Assembly (NCBI GenBank): GCA_017449935.1
Contig: JAFSYP010000114.1
Location: 1 to 64,000 of the forward strand
Length of the DNA: 64,000 bases
Source of the DNA: Clostridia bacterium
Lineage (GTDB): Bacteria > Bacillota > Clostridia > Oscillospirales > Acutalibacteraceae
Reading direction: 5' to 3'
The notes beneath the pieces were generated by a model that searched no databases, was not told where the DNA came from, and saw nothing but the letters and a program-made list of their open reading frames with translations. The number at the start of each line of letters is the position of its first letter. Position 1 is the first letter of the stretch. A program made the translations under genes and the position numbers. Shown here in pieces: positions 62,489 through 64,000 of the stretch.

Positions 62489-63379
62489 CTATTTCTTTCG
62501 CTGCTTGGCGGGAAAAACGTCCGCCACGTCGTTGATGGTGATGTATGCCTGCGGATCGAGCGTGTGGACGATGTCTTTCATCTTGGCGATCTGGAAGCGG
62601 TTGACGACGAAATAGATCATCGTCTTTTCTGCGTAGGAATAGCCGCCCGTGGCGGTGATGCGCGTCACACCGCTCTGGTACTCGGCGGAGAGCGCCGCGC
62701 AGATCTCTTCCGGTTTGGTCGTGACGATCAGCGCGGCCTTCGACCGGTCGAAGCCCTCGACCACATAGTCGACCGTTTTCAGCGCGACGGCATAGGCCAC
62801 GATCGAATACAGCGCCGGGATCCAGTGCCCCGTCAAAGCGCCGCAGGCGATGTACAGGATCGCGTTGTAGATCATCATGATCGTGCCGACGGACAGACCG
62901 AGCTGCGGCGCGAAGATCACGGCGATCACCTCGACGCCGTCGATCGCGCCGCCGAACCGAAGCGCAAGTCCCGTGCCGAAGCCGCAGATCAATCCGCCGA
63001 ACAGCGCGCAGAGCAGCAGATCCTTCTGCGCGATCGGGGAGGCGGAGCTGACGTCGATCGGCAGCAGATCTTCGATTACGAACGCACCGAATGCGTACGC
63101 GGACACGGCATACACGCCGTACAGCGTGAACAGCTTACCCTGCCGCCGCAAGCCGTACAGGAACAGCGGGACGTTCAGCACGATCAGAAAGAGCGGCAGC
63201 TTCAGGTACGGCGGCGTGAGCTGCGACAGGAGCATCGACGTGCCGGAGATGCCGCTGTCGTACAGATGCACCGGCGTGAGGAACATCGTCACGCCGACCG
63301 CATACACGAACCCGGCGACCGTGAGCATACAGATGTTTTGCCAACGAAGTCTGCGGAGCGATTGACGGAGATCCTTCAT
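62489..63379 (-). CDS. YitT family membrane protein (DUF161/DUF2179)
   Basis: A 296-residue protein with six membrane segments in the N-terminal 200 residues (VAGFVYAVGVTMFLTPVHLY, GGLICGFGTGLALRFGGAIDG) and a cytoplasmic DUF2179 domain at 210-296 (KAALIVTTKPEEICAALSAE, ITATGGYSYAEKTMIYFVVN). YitT proteins are common in Firmicutes; function is unknown. The ATG at 63379 is favoured because GGAGGG lies seven bases upstream, five codons after an earlier ATG. Confidence 0.9.
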   Translation of the reverse strand: MKDLRQSLRRLRWQNICMLTVAGFVYAVGVTMFLTPVHLYDSGISGTSMLLSQLTPPYLKLPLFLIVLNVPLFLYGLRRQGKLFTLYGVYAVSAYAFGAFVIEDLLPIDVSSASPIAQKDLLLCALFGGLICGFGTGLALRFGGAIDGVEVIAVIFAPQLGLSVGTIMMIYNAILYIACGALTGHWIPALYSIVAYAVALKTVDYVVEGFDRSKAALIVTTKPEEICAALSAEYQSGVTRITATGGYSYAEKTMIYFVVNRFQIAKMKDIVHTLDPQAYITINDVADVFPAKQRKK

Positions 63380-63483
63380 CGCGAACCCTCCCATGGTGAT
63401 GCATAATCTGTTTCTATTATAAATGGGAGAAGGTCAATTATTATTTCAATTCGGAATTTTGCAAAAAAACTGCAAATCTTCTG

Positions 63484-63512
63484 TTGACATCTCTCGCCGC
63501 AGGGGATAAGAT
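63484..63512 (+). promoter_or_regulatory. araD promoter
   Basis: TTGACA (63484-63489), 17-base spacer and TAAGAT (63507-63512), 21 bases before the araD start. Confidence 0.7.
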
Positions 63513-63532
63513 GGGGGAGAAGGAAGGGATAT

Positions 63533-64000
63533 ATGATGCTTGACGCTTTGAAAGAACAAGTCTGCAAAGCCAATCTGCAGCTGCCCGCGTACGGACTGGT
63601 GACCTTTACATGGGGCAACGTCAGCGCGGTCGACCGCGAAAGGGGACTGGTCGTCATCAAGCCCGGCGGCGTGGAATATGACACGATGCGCCCGCAGGAC
63701 ATGGTCGTGGTCGATCTTGCCGGCGGGGAGGTCGTCGAGGGGCATTACAAGCCCTCGAGCGACACGCCCACGCACCTGGCGCTCTACCGCGCGTTCCCCG
63801 GGATCGGCGGCGTCGTGCATACGCATTCGCGCTGGGCGACGGTCTTCGCACAGGCCAAGCGCGGCATACCTGCGCTTGGGACGACGCACGCGGACGACTT
63901 TTACGGCGAGGTGCCCTGTACGCGCGAGATGACGGCCGCGGAGATTGGCGGCGCCTACGAAGCCGAGACGGGCAGCGTGATCGTGGAGCGCTTCCGCGGT
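63533..64000 (+). CDS. araD: L-ribulose-5-phosphate 4-epimerase (partial, runs off the window)
   Basis: The first 156 codons of a class II aldolase-family epimerase that converts L-ribulose-5-phosphate to D-xylulose-5-phosphate. Visible parts are [30 protein letters not shown], the [15 protein letters not shown] segment with the catalytic-type Asp, and the zinc motif [30 protein letters not shown] also matches AraD. Two adjacent ATGs (63533 and 63536) are possible, with GGAAGGG upstream. The full protein should be about 230 residues. Confidence 0.92.
   Translation, partial: MMLDALKEQVCKANLQLPAYGLVTFTWGNVSAVDRERGLVVIKPGGVEYDTMRPQDMVVVDLAGGEVVEGHYKPSSDTPTHLALYRAFPGIGGVVHTHSRWATVFAQAKRGIPALGTTHADDFYGEVPCTREMTAAEIGGAYEAETGSVIVERFRG

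Overview
The window looks like a chromosomal segment of a GC-rich member of the Firmicutes, most likely a gut or rumen Clostridia relative (Oscillospirales-like). The reasons are dense Shine-Dalgarno sites, many sigmaA promoters with exact TTGACA-N17-TATAAT geometry, a SAM riboswitch and terminator ahead of metK, RqcH, a DUF1292 protein, YitT, a type I dockerin and an F-type ATP synthase operon. No rRNA, tRNA, CRISPR array, integrase or transposase gene was seen. GC content is high throughout except for an AT-rich patch at about 38.8-40.8 kb.

Layout. 0-1.6 kb: the end of a 169-bp repeat and a secreted Asp-box beta-propeller protein. 1.7-15.3 kb: one long plus-strand operon. It holds an aldolase fusion, a KDG-kinase-like sugar kinase, a putative glycosyltransferase, the CDP-sugar genes rfbF, rfbG and rfbH, a ThDP-dependent YerE-like carboligase, an SDR reductase, uronate isomerase, an orphan lipoyl-carrier (GcvH-like) protein, an intracellular GH29 fucosidase and an RluA-family pseudouridine synthase. 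The central part reads as a pathway to a CDP-linked 3,6-dideoxy sugar, probably with a two-carbon branch (yersiniose-like). 15.3-19.5 kb: a membrane protein with a decayed duplicate of its 3' end, an XRE regulator, a GPH sugar symporter and a polysaccharide deacetylase. 19.6-29.9 kb: housekeeping genes ileS, rqcH, prmA, metK, a DUF1292 protein and mgtC. 30.0-33.9 kb: a sugar catabolic operon of two Gfo/Idh/MocA dehydrogenases around two TIM-barrel isomerases.

33.9-38.8 kb: aquaporin, HAD phosphatase, transporters and an Eis-like acetyltransferase on the minus strand. 38.9-40.8 kb: the AT-rich patch with a VOC protein, a membrane acyltransferase, 13-bp repeats and what looks like a second, broken copy of an rlmD 3' end next to the intact rlmD gene (40.8-42.2 kb), suggesting a former site-specific insertion. 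42.2-47.8 kb: a phosphodiesterase-like protein, a lipoprotein and a 1210-aa repeat protein ending in a dockerin. 47.8-48.5 kb: a 775-bp non-coding region with three DnaA-box-like sites and GTAAA inverted repeats. 48.5-54.0 kb: acpP, proS, nagA, an aminotransferase and a LarA-family protein with all four catalytic residues.

54.0-61.5 kb: two small membrane proteins and the ATP synthase operon, whose delta subunit is reduced to 73 residues. 61.5-61.7 kb: a complete second copy of the 169-bp repeat, inverted relative to the first, with 19-bp terminal inverted repeats. 61.7-64 kb: an MBL-fold hydrolase, a YitT protein and the start of araD, which runs off the window.

The strongest candidates for something undescribed are the branched CDP-sugar operon with its orphan lipoyl carrier, the mini-delta ATP synthase, the 169-bp MITE-like element, and the paired operator-like inverted repeat ATACYA-TTT-TRGTAT over two unrelated promoters. 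All calls come from reading the sequence; no database search was run.
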